A stretch of 64,000 nucleotides of DNA, from positions 248,001-312,000 of the forward strand of contig NZ_SRPE01000003.1 of NCBI RefSeq assembly GCF_004785645.1. The letters are read 5' to 3'. The notes under the pieces were generated by a model that was not told the DNA's origin, searched no databases, and was given only the letters and a program-made list of their open reading frames with translations. Origin of the DNA: Empedobacter tilapiae (GTDB taxonomy: Bacteria > Bacteroidota > Bacteroidia > Flavobacteriales > Weeksellaceae). Shown here one piece after another: positions 27,261-35,703 of this stretch. How positions within the stretch are numbered: position 1 is the stretch's first letter; every line of letters begins with the position of its first letter. The translations under genes were made by a program, and so were the position numbers.

Positions 27261-28181
27261 ATGAGTTTATTAACAGTTGGTACAGTTGCCTTTGATAAAT
27301 TAGAATCTCCTTTCGGGAAAACAGATAAAATCTTAGGTGGTGCCGCTACATATATCGGTATGGCGTCTTCTTTATTAGGCGTTGATACTGCAATTGTTTC
27401 AGTTGTTGGTGGAGATTTTCCTCAAGAGTACATTGACTTATTAATTTCGAAAGGAATTAATTTAGATGGAATGGAAATCGTGAAAGAAGGAAAAACTTTC
27501 TTTTGGGAAGGAAAATATCACAATGATTTAAATACACGAGATACATTAGCAACAGAATTGAATGTTTTAGAGACTTTTAATCCAGTTGTTCCTCATGATC
27601 GTAAATCTCCAAACGTTTTAATGTTAGGAAACTTACATCCATTAGTACAAAAAGGAGTGTTGACTCAGTTAGATCAACGTCCAGGTTTAGTTGTTTTAGA
27701 TACGATGAATTTTTGGATGGATTGTGCTTGGAATGAGTTAATGGATGTAATCAAAGATGTTGATGTAATTTCTATTAATGATGAAGAAGCACGTCAAATG
27801 TCAGGAGAGTATAGTTTAGTTAAGGCGGCTAAAAAAATTATGACATTAGGACCAAAAACTGCTATCATTAAAAAAGGTGAACACGGAGCATTATTATTCC
27901 AAGAAGAGCAAGTTTTCTTTGCACCAGCTTTACCATTAGAAGATGTATTTGATCCAACAGGAGCTGGAGATACATTTGCAGGAGGTTTCTCTGGTTATTT
28001 AGCAAAAACAAATGATTTCTCTTTTGATAACATGAAACGTGCAATTGTTTACGGTTCTGCATTAGCATCAGTAACATGTGAAAAGTTTGGAACAGAATCT
28101 TTACAAAATTTAGATCGTGAGGGATTAATTAATCGTTTGAGAAAATTCCATGAATTAATGGATTTCTCAATTAATTTGTAA
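27261..28181 (+). CDS. PfkB/ribokinase-family carbohydrate or nucleoside kinase
   Basis: 306 residues. GGAATYIGMASSLLG is the N-terminal substrate-binding region and DVFDPTGAGDTFAGGF is the family signature with the catalytic Asp and the anion hole. ISINDEEARQMSG is the conserved N-x-x-E region. The family phosphorylates sugars, nucleosides or related alcohols; the substrate is not readable here. TATATTTG at 27228-27235 is a likely -7 element, so it has its own promoter after hisS. A strong terminator follows the stop. Confidence 0.9.
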   Translation: MSLLTVGTVAFDKLESPFGKTDKILGGAATYIGMASSLLGVDTAIVSVVGGDFPQEYIDLLISKGINLDGMEIVKEGKTFFWEGKYHNDLNTRDTLATELNVLETFNPVVPHDRKSPNVLMLGNLHPLVQKGVLTQLDQRPGLVVLDTMNFWMDCAWNELMDVIKDVDVISINDEEARQMSGEYSLVKAAKKIMTLGPKTAIIKKGEHGALLFQEEQVFFAPALPLEDVFDPTGAGDTFAGGFSGYLAKTNDFSFDNMKRAIVYGSALASVTCEKFGTESLQNLDREGLINRLRKFHELMDFSINL

Positions 28182-28203
28182 GAGATCATTAATCGAAATA
28201 TTT

Positions 28204-28227
28204 AAAGCCTTGCATTTGCAAGGCTTT
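28204..28227 (+). terminator. Terminator after the PfkB kinase gene
   Basis: AAAGCCTTGC at 28204-28213 and GCAAGGCTTT at 28218-28227 form a perfect 10-bp stem around an ATTT loop, followed by a U-run. Confidence 0.9.
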
Positions 28228-28258
28228 TTTGTTTTATATTAGATTGCAAATTATTTAT

Positions 28259-28492
28259 ATGCAGATTATTCTTGAAATGTTAGGTTGGCTTATTTTTAAT
28301 TTTATAGGTCCTTTAGTTCTACATTTTTTAGGATTAAATATGAGATTTGCTATTTTGAAGATTTTTAAACCTTCATTAATTTATCATGAATTTTTAGATT
28401 CAGAATCTGGATCAAATGATTTTTATAATTTAATAATGGGAATATCAACGCTTTGTGGTTTAATTTTTGGTATATTTTATCTATTTAATTGA
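28259..28492 (+). CDS. Small hypothetical membrane protein
   Basis: About 77 residues when read from the ATG at 28259. A longer reading from a TTG at 28229 starts inside the terminator tail and is less likely. Two hydrophobic helices are visible, LEMLGWLIFNFIGPLVLHFLG near the start and LIMGISTLCGLIFGIFYLF at the end, separated by a short polar loop with ESGSND. No family was recognised. It ends one base before the start of the next membrane protein, so the two are probably translated together. Confidence 0.5.
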   Translation: MQIILEMLGWLIFNFIGPLVLHFLGLNMRFAILKIFKPSLIYHEFLDSESGSNDFYNLIMGISTLCGLIFGIFYLFN

Positions 28493-28493
28493 T

Positions 28494-28937
28494 ATGAAAA
28501 ACAGAATTATACATCTTCTTGTCTTAGCATTTTCTTCTTTGCTTTCTGGAATAATGATTTCGAAAATGTCATTAATCGGAAAAATAGGAATTACCATCAT
28601 TTACAATGAATACACTATTCTGAAATCGTGGTGGAAAACGGCGTTATTATTATTCGTAATACAAGCTATAGTTTTTATAGTATTATCGATTTGGAACGAG
28701 AAAACAACTAAACGATTAAAACGATTATTATTACCTATGATATTCCTTTTTATGGGAATTGTTGGGTTAATTTATACCTATTATGATTTTACTGAAACAT
28801 CGCACCGTTTATTGAAAAAGACTTTTCATTTTGGTTTTTATATTTTTTGGTTGACATGGTTTGGGAATTGTATTTTCTTTATGTCAAAAAAATCTCAAAA
28901 AATAGAAGATATTCCACAAGAAACAGAAGTGTATTAA
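28494..28937 (+). CDS. Hypothetical membrane protein with four helices
   Basis: 147 residues from the ATG at 28494, chosen over an in-frame ATG at 28467 that lies inside the previous gene. Four hydrophobic segments are seen: LLVLAFSSLLSGIMI, TALLLFVIQAIVFIVLSIW, LLLPMIFLFMGIVGLIYTYY and FGFYIFWLTWFGNCIFFM. Short basic loops separate them and the C-terminus is acidic. No family was recognised. It forms a two-gene unit with the preceding small membrane protein. Confidence 0.55.
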   Translation: MKNRIIHLLVLAFSSLLSGIMISKMSLIGKIGITIIYNEYTILKSWWKTALLLFVIQAIVFIVLSIWNEKTTKRLKRLLLPMIFLFMGIVGLIYTYYDFTETSHRLLKKTFHFGFYIFWLTWFGNCIFFMSKKSQKIEDIPQETEVY

Positions 28938-28940
28938 AAT

Positions 28941-28975
28941 AAGAAAAGCTCATCAAATATTGATGAGCTTTTCTT
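28941..28975. terminator. Bidirectional terminator before the tRNA gene
   Basis: AAGAAAAGCTCATCAA at 28941-28956 pairs with its perfect complement at 28960-28975. It ends the membrane-protein pair on the + strand and lies directly downstream of tRNA-Arg on the minus strand. Confidence 0.85.
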
Positions 28976-28978
28976 TTG

Positions 28979-29052
28979 TGACCGAGACAGGATTCAAACC
29001 TGTAACCTCTTGAGCCGTAATCAAGTGCGCTATTCAGTTGCGCCACTCGGCC
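28979..29052 (-). tRNA. tRNA-Arg (anticodon ACG)
   Basis: 74 nt. The acceptor stem GGCCGAG/CTCGGTC (one G-U pair), a D-arm and the anticodon stem CTTGA/TCAAG enclosing TTACGGC are all visible; the anticodon is ACG, which reads CGU and, after deamination to inosine, CGC and CGA. The T-arm has the usual GGTTTGAATCC-like core. The discriminator base is A and the 3' CCA is not encoded, so it must be added by a nucleotidyltransferase. Confidence 0.92.
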
Positions 29053-29089
29053 ATTCCTAATAAAGAACTACTGTTCTTATTTTGGATTG

Positions 29090-29120
29090 CAAATATAAAG
29101 ACTATTTTTTATTTTACAAA
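29090..29120 (-). promoter_or_regulatory. Consensus promoter of tRNA-Arg
   Basis: On the minus strand TTTG (complement of 29117-29120), a 19-bp spacer and TATATTTG (complement of 29090-29097) match the Bacteroidota vegetative promoter TTTG-N19-TAnnTTTG exactly. It lies about 40 bp upstream of the mature tRNA 5' end. Confidence 0.75.
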
Positions 29121-29126
29121 CATAAT

Positions 29127-29822
29127 TTATAAATAATTTTTCACTTCATCTAAATGCTTGATTGTTGGAACATCATCCATAGAAAGATTTTCATCCAACT
29201 GATCAAAGAAAATAGCTGACATTCCAAATGCTTTTGCACCAACAGCATCAGCAATCCAATCATCGCCAATATAAATAGATTCATCTTTTTTTGCATCTGA
29301 TTTTTCCATTGCTAAAGCGAAAATACGAGGATCTGGTTTCAAAATTTTTATTTCGTCTGCATAAGTGACAGTTTCAAAATAACCTTTCAAATCAGATGTT
29401 TCAATTTTACGTTTTGATACTTCTATAAATCCATTCGTTATAATATGCAATTTGTACTTAGGTTTCAAATAATTTAATAACTCCATTGCACCATCTACCA
29501 CTTCATTATAATTGGTAATAGTTTCCATGTATTCCTCTTCAAAAATCTTTGCTAAAGCATCATTATCGATCCCAAGATTATCAAAAGCTTCTTTGAAGCG
29601 ACGAGCACGTAATTCTTCTTTTGTAATTTTTTTGTCACGAATCAAAGCCCAAAGTCCTTCGTTACTATCGTGATAAAATGGGTGAAATTCCTCGAATGTA
29701 AAACCATATCTATTTTCTACATCATATTTTTTGTAAAGCTCATCCAGCGCGAATTTTGCATTTTTTCTGAAATCCCAAAGTGTGTTATCGAGATCGAAAA
29801 AAACGTGTTTTATTGTGTTCAT
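29127..29822 (-). CDS. YjjG-family noncanonical pyrimidine nucleotidase (HAD hydrolase)
   Basis: 231 residues from the ATG at 29822. The longer reading from 29873 adds a tail with no family match and reaches the divergent flippase gene. HVFFDLDNTLWDF is HAD motif I with both catalytic aspartates. LHIITNGF is motif II with the Thr. The Lys before PDPRIFALA is motif III, and YIGDDWIADAVGA is motif IV. The match in length and motifs is to the YjjG group, which dephosphorylates nucleoside monophosphates including damaged pyrimidines. Confidence 0.85.
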   Translation of the reverse strand: MNTIKHVFFDLDNTLWDFRKNAKFALDELYKKYDVENRYGFTFEEFHPFYHDSNEGLWALIRDKKITKEELRARRFKEAFDNLGIDNDALAKIFEEEYMETITNYNEVVDGAMELLNYLKPKYKLHIITNGFIEVSKRKIETSDLKGYFETVTYADEIKILKPDPRIFALAMEKSDAKKDESIYIGDDWIADAVGAKAFGMSAIFFDQLDENLSMDDVPTIKHLDEVKNYL

Positions 29823-29873
29823 AAATGCAAAGCTAAGGAATTTATGTAGATTTGCTGATGAAGAAAATCTCAA

Positions 29874-31124
29874 TTGAAAACGAAGTTAGAAAAATTTAAA
29901 ACGAAGAATGCAAAAGGTGTTTTGTCTTTATTGGCGGGTAACACTGTTGCGCAAGTTATCATGCTAGTTGGTGGGCTTATTTTGGCTCGAATTTATGGTC
30001 CAGAAGCATCGGGAACTTACAATGCTTTTTTGAGTTTTGTGGCGATTCTTTCAATTTTAGCAACATTTCGGTTAGAAAATATTTTTGTGATTTCGAAATC
30101 ATCAATAGCTATTCGGAATTTATTTACAACGCTATTGTTAATAAGTAGCATTGTTACAATTTTGTTCTTTTTAGGATATGCTATTTTAGAAAAAATATTT
30201 ACGTTTAAAACATCTATATTAGTTGTTTTCTTAAGTTGTATCGCAGGGTTATTTACAGCTTGGAACAATGTGCAAAATACGCTGTTTACGAAGTATAAAT
30301 TATTCAAAAGTATTTCAACAGGGTTTGTGATTAATGCGTTGTTTTCGGTCTTTTTTCAATTTGCTTTTTATTGGATGGGCTACAAAGAAACAGGATTGAT
30401 TTATGGGACAATTTTCGGAACAGTTTTATCTTGTGCCTACTATTTTTCTATAACAAAAGGACGATTTACTTCAATTGATTTTGGATTAGCAAAAAAAACA
30501 ATTCTCAAGAATAAAGAAATTATTAAATATACTTTACCATCTGAATCTTTAAATGCAATTGCTAATAATTTGCTACCAATTATGATTGCGATTTATTTTA
30601 TGAAAGAAGATGTTGCTTTCGTTGGGAATTCGGCTAAAGTTTTGGTTGTTCCTTTGACGTTGCTTTCTAATTCAATGTCGAAAGTTTTTTTTCAGAAATC
30701 TGCTGGAATGATTGATCATCGCGCTCATCAACTGTATGATTTATCTAAGAAAGTCGTACTTTATAATGTAGCTGCAATTGCTGTTTTTTTACTGTTAATG
30801 AATTGTATTGGGATTTTTATTCTTGAATGGATTCTTGGACCAGAATGGAGAGGTTTACACGTGATGACATGGATACTTTCTTTTTGGATTTTATGCCGTT
30901 CAGCAATGAATCCTATTCAACAAATTGTCGTTGTTATAAAGAAAAATCATTATGCGTTATATTTCAATATTTATTTAGTTTTTATTACTTGTATTACTTG
31001 TGTAATAGGAGGATTAAATAAAAATATACTTTTGACGTTATCACTATATTCTTTCTTTGCTGGAATTGGCTATTTAGTTCAACTTTATTTTGTGATGAAA
31101 GAGTTGAAACGTTATAAAAAGTAG
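29874..31124 (+). CDS. Polysaccharide flippase (Wzx/MOP superfamily), first copy
   Basis: 416 residues with about 12 hydrophobic helices. The start GVLSLLAGNTVAQVIMLVGGLILARIYGPEASGTYN is the typical first-helix motif of lipid-linked oligosaccharide flippases. The start appears to be a TTG at 29874, because no in-frame ATG precedes the conserved N-terminus. It is likely to move undecaprenyl-linked glycan units across the inner membrane. It is the first gene of the polysaccharide locus and lies 5 bp before the asparagine-synthase-like gene. Confidence 0.82.
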   Translation: MKTKLEKFKTKNAKGVLSLLAGNTVAQVIMLVGGLILARIYGPEASGTYNAFLSFVAILSILATFRLENIFVISKSSIAIRNLFTTLLLISSIVTILFFLGYAILEKIFTFKTSILVVFLSCIAGLFTAWNNVQNTLFTKYKLFKSISTGFVINALFSVFFQFAFYWMGYKETGLIYGTIFGTVLSCAYYFSITKGRFTSIDFGLAKKTILKNKEIIKYTLPSESLNAIANNLLPIMIAIYFMKEDVAFVGNSAKVLVVPLTLLSNSMSKVFFQKSAGMIDHRAHQLYDLSKKVVLYNVAAIAVFLLLMNCIGIFILEWILGPEWRGLHVMTWILSFWILCRSAMNPIQQIVVVIKKNHYALYFNIYLVFITCITCVIGGLNKNILLTLSLYSFFAGIGYLVQLYFVMKELKRYKK

Positions 31125-31129
31125 GATCA

Positions 31130-32989
31130 ATGTGTGGAATTTCCGGTATATTTTCTAAAGATAAATTAAGTGATTCATCGATTTTAAATTCGTTGGGATC
31201 GATTAAACATCGTGGGACTAATAATACGATTCATTCATGTTTTTTTGAACAAGACCTACATTTTTATTCAAGTAAATTATCCGATAAAAGAACTCAATTT
31301 GACTTAAAAAATTCAGAAGGATTTTTAGTAAATAATTGGATAGGTTTTAATAGACTTTCTATTCTAGACTTATCTAATAATGGTATGCAACCATTTTATG
31401 AAAACGATGCAAAAATAGCATTAACGATGAATGGTGAAATTTATAATTTTCGTGAACTTCGAAAAGAGTTTCTATTAGATAAAGATTTTAGCTCTGATTC
31501 TGATACAGAAGTCGTTTTTCAATTGTATCTGAAATTAGGAGATGATTTTGTTCATCATCTTAGAGGTATGTTTACGATTGTAATTATAGATTATAAAAAT
31601 AATGAAGCCAAAATTTGGCGAGATCGATTTGGTATAAAACCCTTTTACTATTATTTAGATGATAAATACTTTATCTTTTCTTCAGAAACTACTGGAATTT
31701 TTGCGACAGATTTAGTTGAAAGAAGTATTGATTTTAAACATTTAGCTTATTCATTTTATTTGAATTCGAGTTTTTCACCTCATACGATTTACAATAATAT
31801 TTACTCTTTAGAAGCTGCAACAAAACTTGAGGTTGATCTGACTACATTAAAAGCAAAAAAAGAAATTTATTGGCAATTAGAATATCAACCAAATAATAAA
31901 TCAATTTCGAAAGAAGAATTTTTAGATGATGTTTGTAAACTTGTAAATTTAGCTTCTGTTGCTGATGTTAAACAAGCTGTGATGTTAAGTGGAGGTTTGG
32001 ATTCTGGTTTATTAGCTTATCAATTTGGGAAAAATAAAATAGATATTGAAGCCTTAACCATTTATAATACTGATGTAGAAGAACAAAATGAGCTAGAATT
32101 TGCTAAAAGCAATGCAGAAAATGCAAAATTAGATTTGTTATCTTTTAAAATAGAGAATGAAGTAACTCTACAAACAATAAAAGAATATTGTCTAGCAGAA
32201 GAAGAACCAAATTCTTCACCAGAACCAGCGTATTTTTTATCAAAAAAAGCATTCGAGAATAAATATACTATTCTGCACAATGCATTAGGGTTAGATGAAT
32301 TATTTTATGGATATGGTTATTATCATCAAGCAAAAAAAATGCAGATAATAAGACCTTTTTTACTAAAACCTTTTAAATATTTATTAAAAGGATCAAAACG
32401 ACATAAATATGAGGAAATTACAAGATTTGGAATAGAAGCTGCACCTTTTATTATGAGAAGTTTTTCTTCTTGGGTAGCTATTCAAAAGTTATTTTCGAAA
32501 TATGGAAGTGAAAACTGGGAGCATCCAATATCTATTTTAATGAATAAAGTAAGAGAAACAAATTCTAATTTTGAGAAAATGCCTTTACTGAAAAAGATTT
32601 CTTACTTAGATTTTTATTATTATATCAGTTCTCATCACTCCTTACGATCAGATGTTCCTGCAATGAAGAATGAGATTGAAATGCGTTTTCCTTATTTGGA
32701 TCATCTATTTGTACAGAAATATTTTAATATTTCAGATTTACATCAAGGTTTAACAAAAGAAAATAATAAACCATTTCTAAGAAAAAATGTTACAAATATT
32801 CTACCAAAAGATGTACTTTCTATGAAAAAGAAAGGTTTTTCTATGCCAACATCAAAATGGTTGGAAAGTGTTAATTTAGAGAAAGATTTTCCTGAATTGA
32901 CGGCTGTTTTTGGAGAGAATTATAAAAATTGGATGAATCATCCATCAAAAAAATGGTTTTTAATTTCGACAAGTTTATTACTGAAATGA
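31130..32989 (+). CDS. Asparagine-synthase-like glutamine amidotransferase of a polysaccharide locus
   Basis: 619 residues. The N-terminal class II glutamine amidotransferase domain has the catalytic Cys2 (MCGISGIF), the HRGTNN motif and the NGEIYNFREL block. The synthetase domain has the PP-loop SGGLDS at 287-292. Known bacterial AsnB proteins make asparagine from aspartate, but paralogues inside glycan loci are thought to amidate sugar acids or related precursors. Its position between a flippase and a glycosyltransferase favours the second role; housekeeping asparagine synthesis cannot be excluded. Its stop overlaps the start of the glycosyltransferase (ATGA). Confidence 0.85.
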   Translation: MCGISGIFSKDKLSDSSILNSLGSIKHRGTNNTIHSCFFEQDLHFYSSKLSDKRTQFDLKNSEGFLVNNWIGFNRLSILDLSNNGMQPFYENDAKIALTMNGEIYNFRELRKEFLLDKDFSSDSDTEVVFQLYLKLGDDFVHHLRGMFTIVIIDYKNNEAKIWRDRFGIKPFYYYLDDKYFIFSSETTGIFATDLVERSIDFKHLAYSFYLNSSFSPHTIYNNIYSLEAATKLEVDLTTLKAKKEIYWQLEYQPNNKSISKEEFLDDVCKLVNLASVADVKQAVMLSGGLDSGLLAYQFGKNKIDIEALTIYNTDVEEQNELEFAKSNAENAKLDLLSFKIENEVTLQTIKEYCLAEEEPNSSPEPAYFLSKKAFENKYTILHNALGLDELFYGYGYYHQAKKMQIIRPFLLKPFKYLLKGSKRHKYEEITRFGIEAAPFIMRSFSSWVAIQKLFSKYGSENWEHPISILMNKVRETNSNFEKMPLLKKISYLDFYYYISSHHSLRSDVPAMKNEIEMRFPYLDHLFVQKYFNISDLHQGLTKENNKPFLRKNVTNILPKDVLSMKKKGFSMPTSKWLESVNLEKDFPELTAVFGENYKNWMNHPSKKWFLISTSLLLK

Positions 32990-34194
32990 AACAAACATAC
33001 ACAATCGTTTTTTTAGCAGATTTACATACTTTATATGATGACAGAGTATATTGGAAACAAGCTATGTCATTAGTTAAAAAAGGGTATAATGTTCATTACA
33101 TTACTATTGGAGATGTTAATGGAAAAGGAATTACAGAAGAGGGAATTCATTATCTTCAACTGAAGCGTAAAAAGTATTTGCCTACTGTATTGTTGAATTA
33201 TTTGTTTAAAAAGTTTCCGTTTGTAAAAACAGAATATGACGAAGCTTTAGAATATTGTCAATCCATAAAAGCAAATCTATATCATATTCATGATGCTAGA
33301 ATAAATCGAATTTTAGATGATTTAAAAAAAATAGGAAATAATCCTAAATTTATCTACGATGGCAGAGAACCTCTGGATAAAAATATGAAAGATTACCGTT
33401 TTAAAGATTCAAAAATACCTAAAATATTAACGAATACTTATGCAGATTATATTCAAAATTGGGAATATAAAAAGGTAAAAGATTATGATTACATTTTTAC
33501 AGTAGACGATGGATTATATAATCGTTTCAATGAGAATGTTGCTGATGTTCCGATAAAAATAATGTATAATTTTACAAATCTTAAAGATCAACGTAAGCAT
33601 TTGGTTTATGAAGATAAAATATATGATACTGCTTATGTTGGAGGATTATCAGAAGTGAGAGGAGCTTTAGTTGCTTTAAGAGCTACAAAATATATCGTTG
33701 AGAAATTACCAGATTATAAATTACTTTTTCTCGGTCAAGTATATGATAAAAAATTAGAATTAGAAATAAAACAATTTATTCAACAAAATAGTTTAGAAAA
33801 AAATGTGATTTTAAAAGGTTTTGTTCCTCATCAAGAAGTTTCAGATTATTTTAATCAAATTAAAATTGGTTTAAATCCTCTCCTTTTTGCTAAAGCTCAT
33901 GAAGAGATTATTCAGATTAAATTATTTGAATATATGAATTTCGGAATTCCAATTATCACAAGCAATTTTGGTTATATGAAAAAATATGTGCTCGAAAATA
34001 ATGTAGGAATTGCTATTGAGCCAAATGATGAAAAATTATTAGCAAATACAATTTTAGATCTATTGAGTGATAGAAAAAACTTTGATGAGTTTGCGATGAA
34101 TGGAATAAAAGCTGTTGACGAAAAATACAATTGGGATATTATGGAAAAAATGTTATTAGAAACGTACCAGTCTTTGTTAAATGAGAAAGAGTAG
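32986..34194 (+). CDS. Glycosyltransferase, GT4/GT-B type
   Basis: 402 residues from the ATG at 32986, which overlaps the previous stop codon; a longer reading from 32929 lies inside that gene. The N-terminal half begins with TYTIVFLADLHTLYDDRVYW, the acceptor-side fold of GT-B enzymes. The C-terminal half carries a Rossmann-like region with YVGGLSEVRGALVALRA, then LFLGQVYDKKLE and the donor-binding FEYMNFGIPIITSNFG. A retaining glycosyltransferase that extends the glycan repeat unit is the likely role; donor and acceptor are unknown. Confidence 0.85.
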   Translation: MKQTYTIVFLADLHTLYDDRVYWKQAMSLVKKGYNVHYITIGDVNGKGITEEGIHYLQLKRKKYLPTVLLNYLFKKFPFVKTEYDEALEYCQSIKANLYHIHDARINRILDDLKKIGNNPKFIYDGREPLDKNMKDYRFKDSKIPKILTNTYADYIQNWEYKKVKDYDYIFTVDDGLYNRFNENVADVPIKIMYNFTNLKDQRKHLVYEDKIYDTAYVGGLSEVRGALVALRATKYIVEKLPDYKLLFLGQVYDKKLELEIKQFIQQNSLEKNVILKGFVPHQEVSDYFNQIKIGLNPLLFAKAHEEIIQIKLFEYMNFGIPIITSNFGYMKKYVLENNVGIAIEPNDEKLLANTILDLLSDRKNFDEFAMNGIKAVDEKYNWDIMEKMLLETYQSLLNEKE

Positions 34195-34260
34195 TTAGTT
34201 ACTTAGGCTGTATTATAATAATCATTATTTATATTTCCCATTAACTGTTTACAATAAAAC

Positions 34261-35703
34261 ATGAAAAATTCTAAAAATATTTTTCTTAAGGATATGTTTT
34301 GGTATTTATTAGGAACGATAATACCAATGGGAATTAATGTTATAAAAACACCAGTTTTTACACGGCATTATACAACAGAAGATTATGGTTATTTAGGGTT
34401 GGTGATGGGAATATTTATATATATATCTACTGTTTCTTATTCATGGTTATCAAGTTGTATTTGGAGATTTTATAATTCATTTGAACGAAAGAAAATTTTA
34501 AATAAATTCTATTCAAATCTTCTTTTTTTATATTTGATATCCAGTGTTGTGATGTTTTTTTGTTCCTTAATATTTATAGCGTTTTATCATACCCCTTTTT
34601 TAGTTTATAAATTAATAATTCTTTGTTTTTTTCATTTTGTATTGAAAGAATTATTAGGGTTGTTTTATGTTATTTTGAGGATAAAAGGCTATGCTAAATT
34701 CAATAATATTTTGTTAATAACGCAAGCTATGTTAAGTTTTATAGTTTTATTATTCTCCGCATTTGTTTTAGATTTTGATATTACCTCATTGATTAGTAGT
34801 TCTATTACTATAGATTTGATTTTTGTTATTGGAGTTGTAATTTATCTGATTTATCATAAAAAAATAGAAGTATTGAAACTTGATTTAGTTAGAATTCGAT
34901 ATTTGAAAATATTTCTAAATTTTGGTTCGTTTATTCTTATCTCAAGTATGATAACTTTATTATTGGTTTCAAGCGATAGATATATTTTGGCAATGTATGA
35001 TAATATGAAGAATGTTGGGATTTACACGAAAGTTTATGATATTGCTCAAATCTCTATTACAGCATTTGTATTTGTGTTTTTTAGTGTTATTAATCCTAAA
35101 ATGAATAAAGAATTATCTCATAACATTGACGAAGCAGACAATTTACTTGTAAAATATTTATTTGGCTATATTTTTACATTATTACCAGTTACATTCTTGA
35201 TTTCCATTTTTTCTAAAGAAATAGCAGAAATCCTTTTAGGAGAAGAGTTTAGGAGCGGTTATGTCATAATGCCATATGTTTTTTTTAGTGCCTTTATTTA
35301 TGGAATAATCACGATTAATCAAAACAAATTAAAATTCAGAAATAAATTAAAAACTGTATTACAAATTTTAATTATTTGTTTAGTTATAAATGTTATTCTG
35401 AACTTTCTTATTGTACCGACTTATGGTTACATCGGAGCTGCAATTACAACATTAATCAGTTATATTCTCATGCTTTTTTTGTTCTTTTATAAAGAATCGT
35501 GTGGTTTTTTTAAACAAAAGAATTATGTTAAAACTATTGGCCAACAGATAATAGTGTTAATTCTGATGTTTGGAACCGACCAAGTTTTCAGAAAAATATT
35601 AGATTTCAATATATGGATTGCACTTTTAGAAGGAATTATTTTTACTGTATTAGTTGGTTTAATCTTTCGTAAGAAATATCAATCTTTAGATTTACCTATT
35701 TAA
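34261..35703 (+). CDS. Polysaccharide flippase (Wzx/MOP superfamily), second copy
   Basis: 480 residues with 12 to 14 hydrophobic helices. The opening DMFWYLLGTIIPMGINVIK and TRHYTTEDYGYLGLVMG is characteristic of the oligosaccharide-flippase family. The C-terminal half contains INPKMNKELS and a late GYIGAAITTLISYI helix, also typical. It differs clearly from the flippase at 29874, so the two are not a recent duplication. Its stop overlaps the end of the decayed metalloprotease on the other strand by 4 bp. Confidence 0.8.
   Translation: MKNSKNIFLKDMFWYLLGTIIPMGINVIKTPVFTRHYTTEDYGYLGLVMGIFIYISTVSYSWLSSCIWRFYNSFERKKILNKFYSNLLFLYLISSVVMFFCSLIFIAFYHTPFLVYKLIILCFFHFVLKELLGLFYVILRIKGYAKFNNILLITQAMLSFIVLLFSAFVLDFDITSLISSSITIDLIFVIGVVIYLIYHKKIEVLKLDLVRIRYLKIFLNFGSFILISSMITLLLVSSDRYILAMYDNMKNVGIYTKVYDIAQISITAFVFVFFSVINPKMNKELSHNIDEADNLLVKYLFGYIFTLLPVTFLISIFSKEIAEILLGEEFRSGYVIMPYVFFSAFIYGIITINQNKLKFRNKLKTVLQILIICLVINVILNFLIVPTYGYIGAAITTLISYILMLFLFFYKESCGFFKQKNYVKTIGQQIIVLILMFGTDQVFRKILDFNIWIALLEGIIFTVLVGLIFRKKYQSLDLPI

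Noticed and set aside
28229-28258. TTG start giving a longer version of the small membrane protein
   Set aside because: The TTG lies in the U-run of the preceding terminator, and the ATG at 28259 gives a normal N-terminus.
29858-29899. 13-codon ORF beginning ATG AAG AAA before the flippase
   Set aside because: It is out of frame with the flippase and too short to support. It could be a leader peptide, but nothing shows this.
31130-32989. Housekeeping asparagine synthetase as a firm call
   Set aside because: The domains fit, but the position within a glycan locus makes an amidotransferase for sugar precursors at least as likely, so no gene symbol was given.
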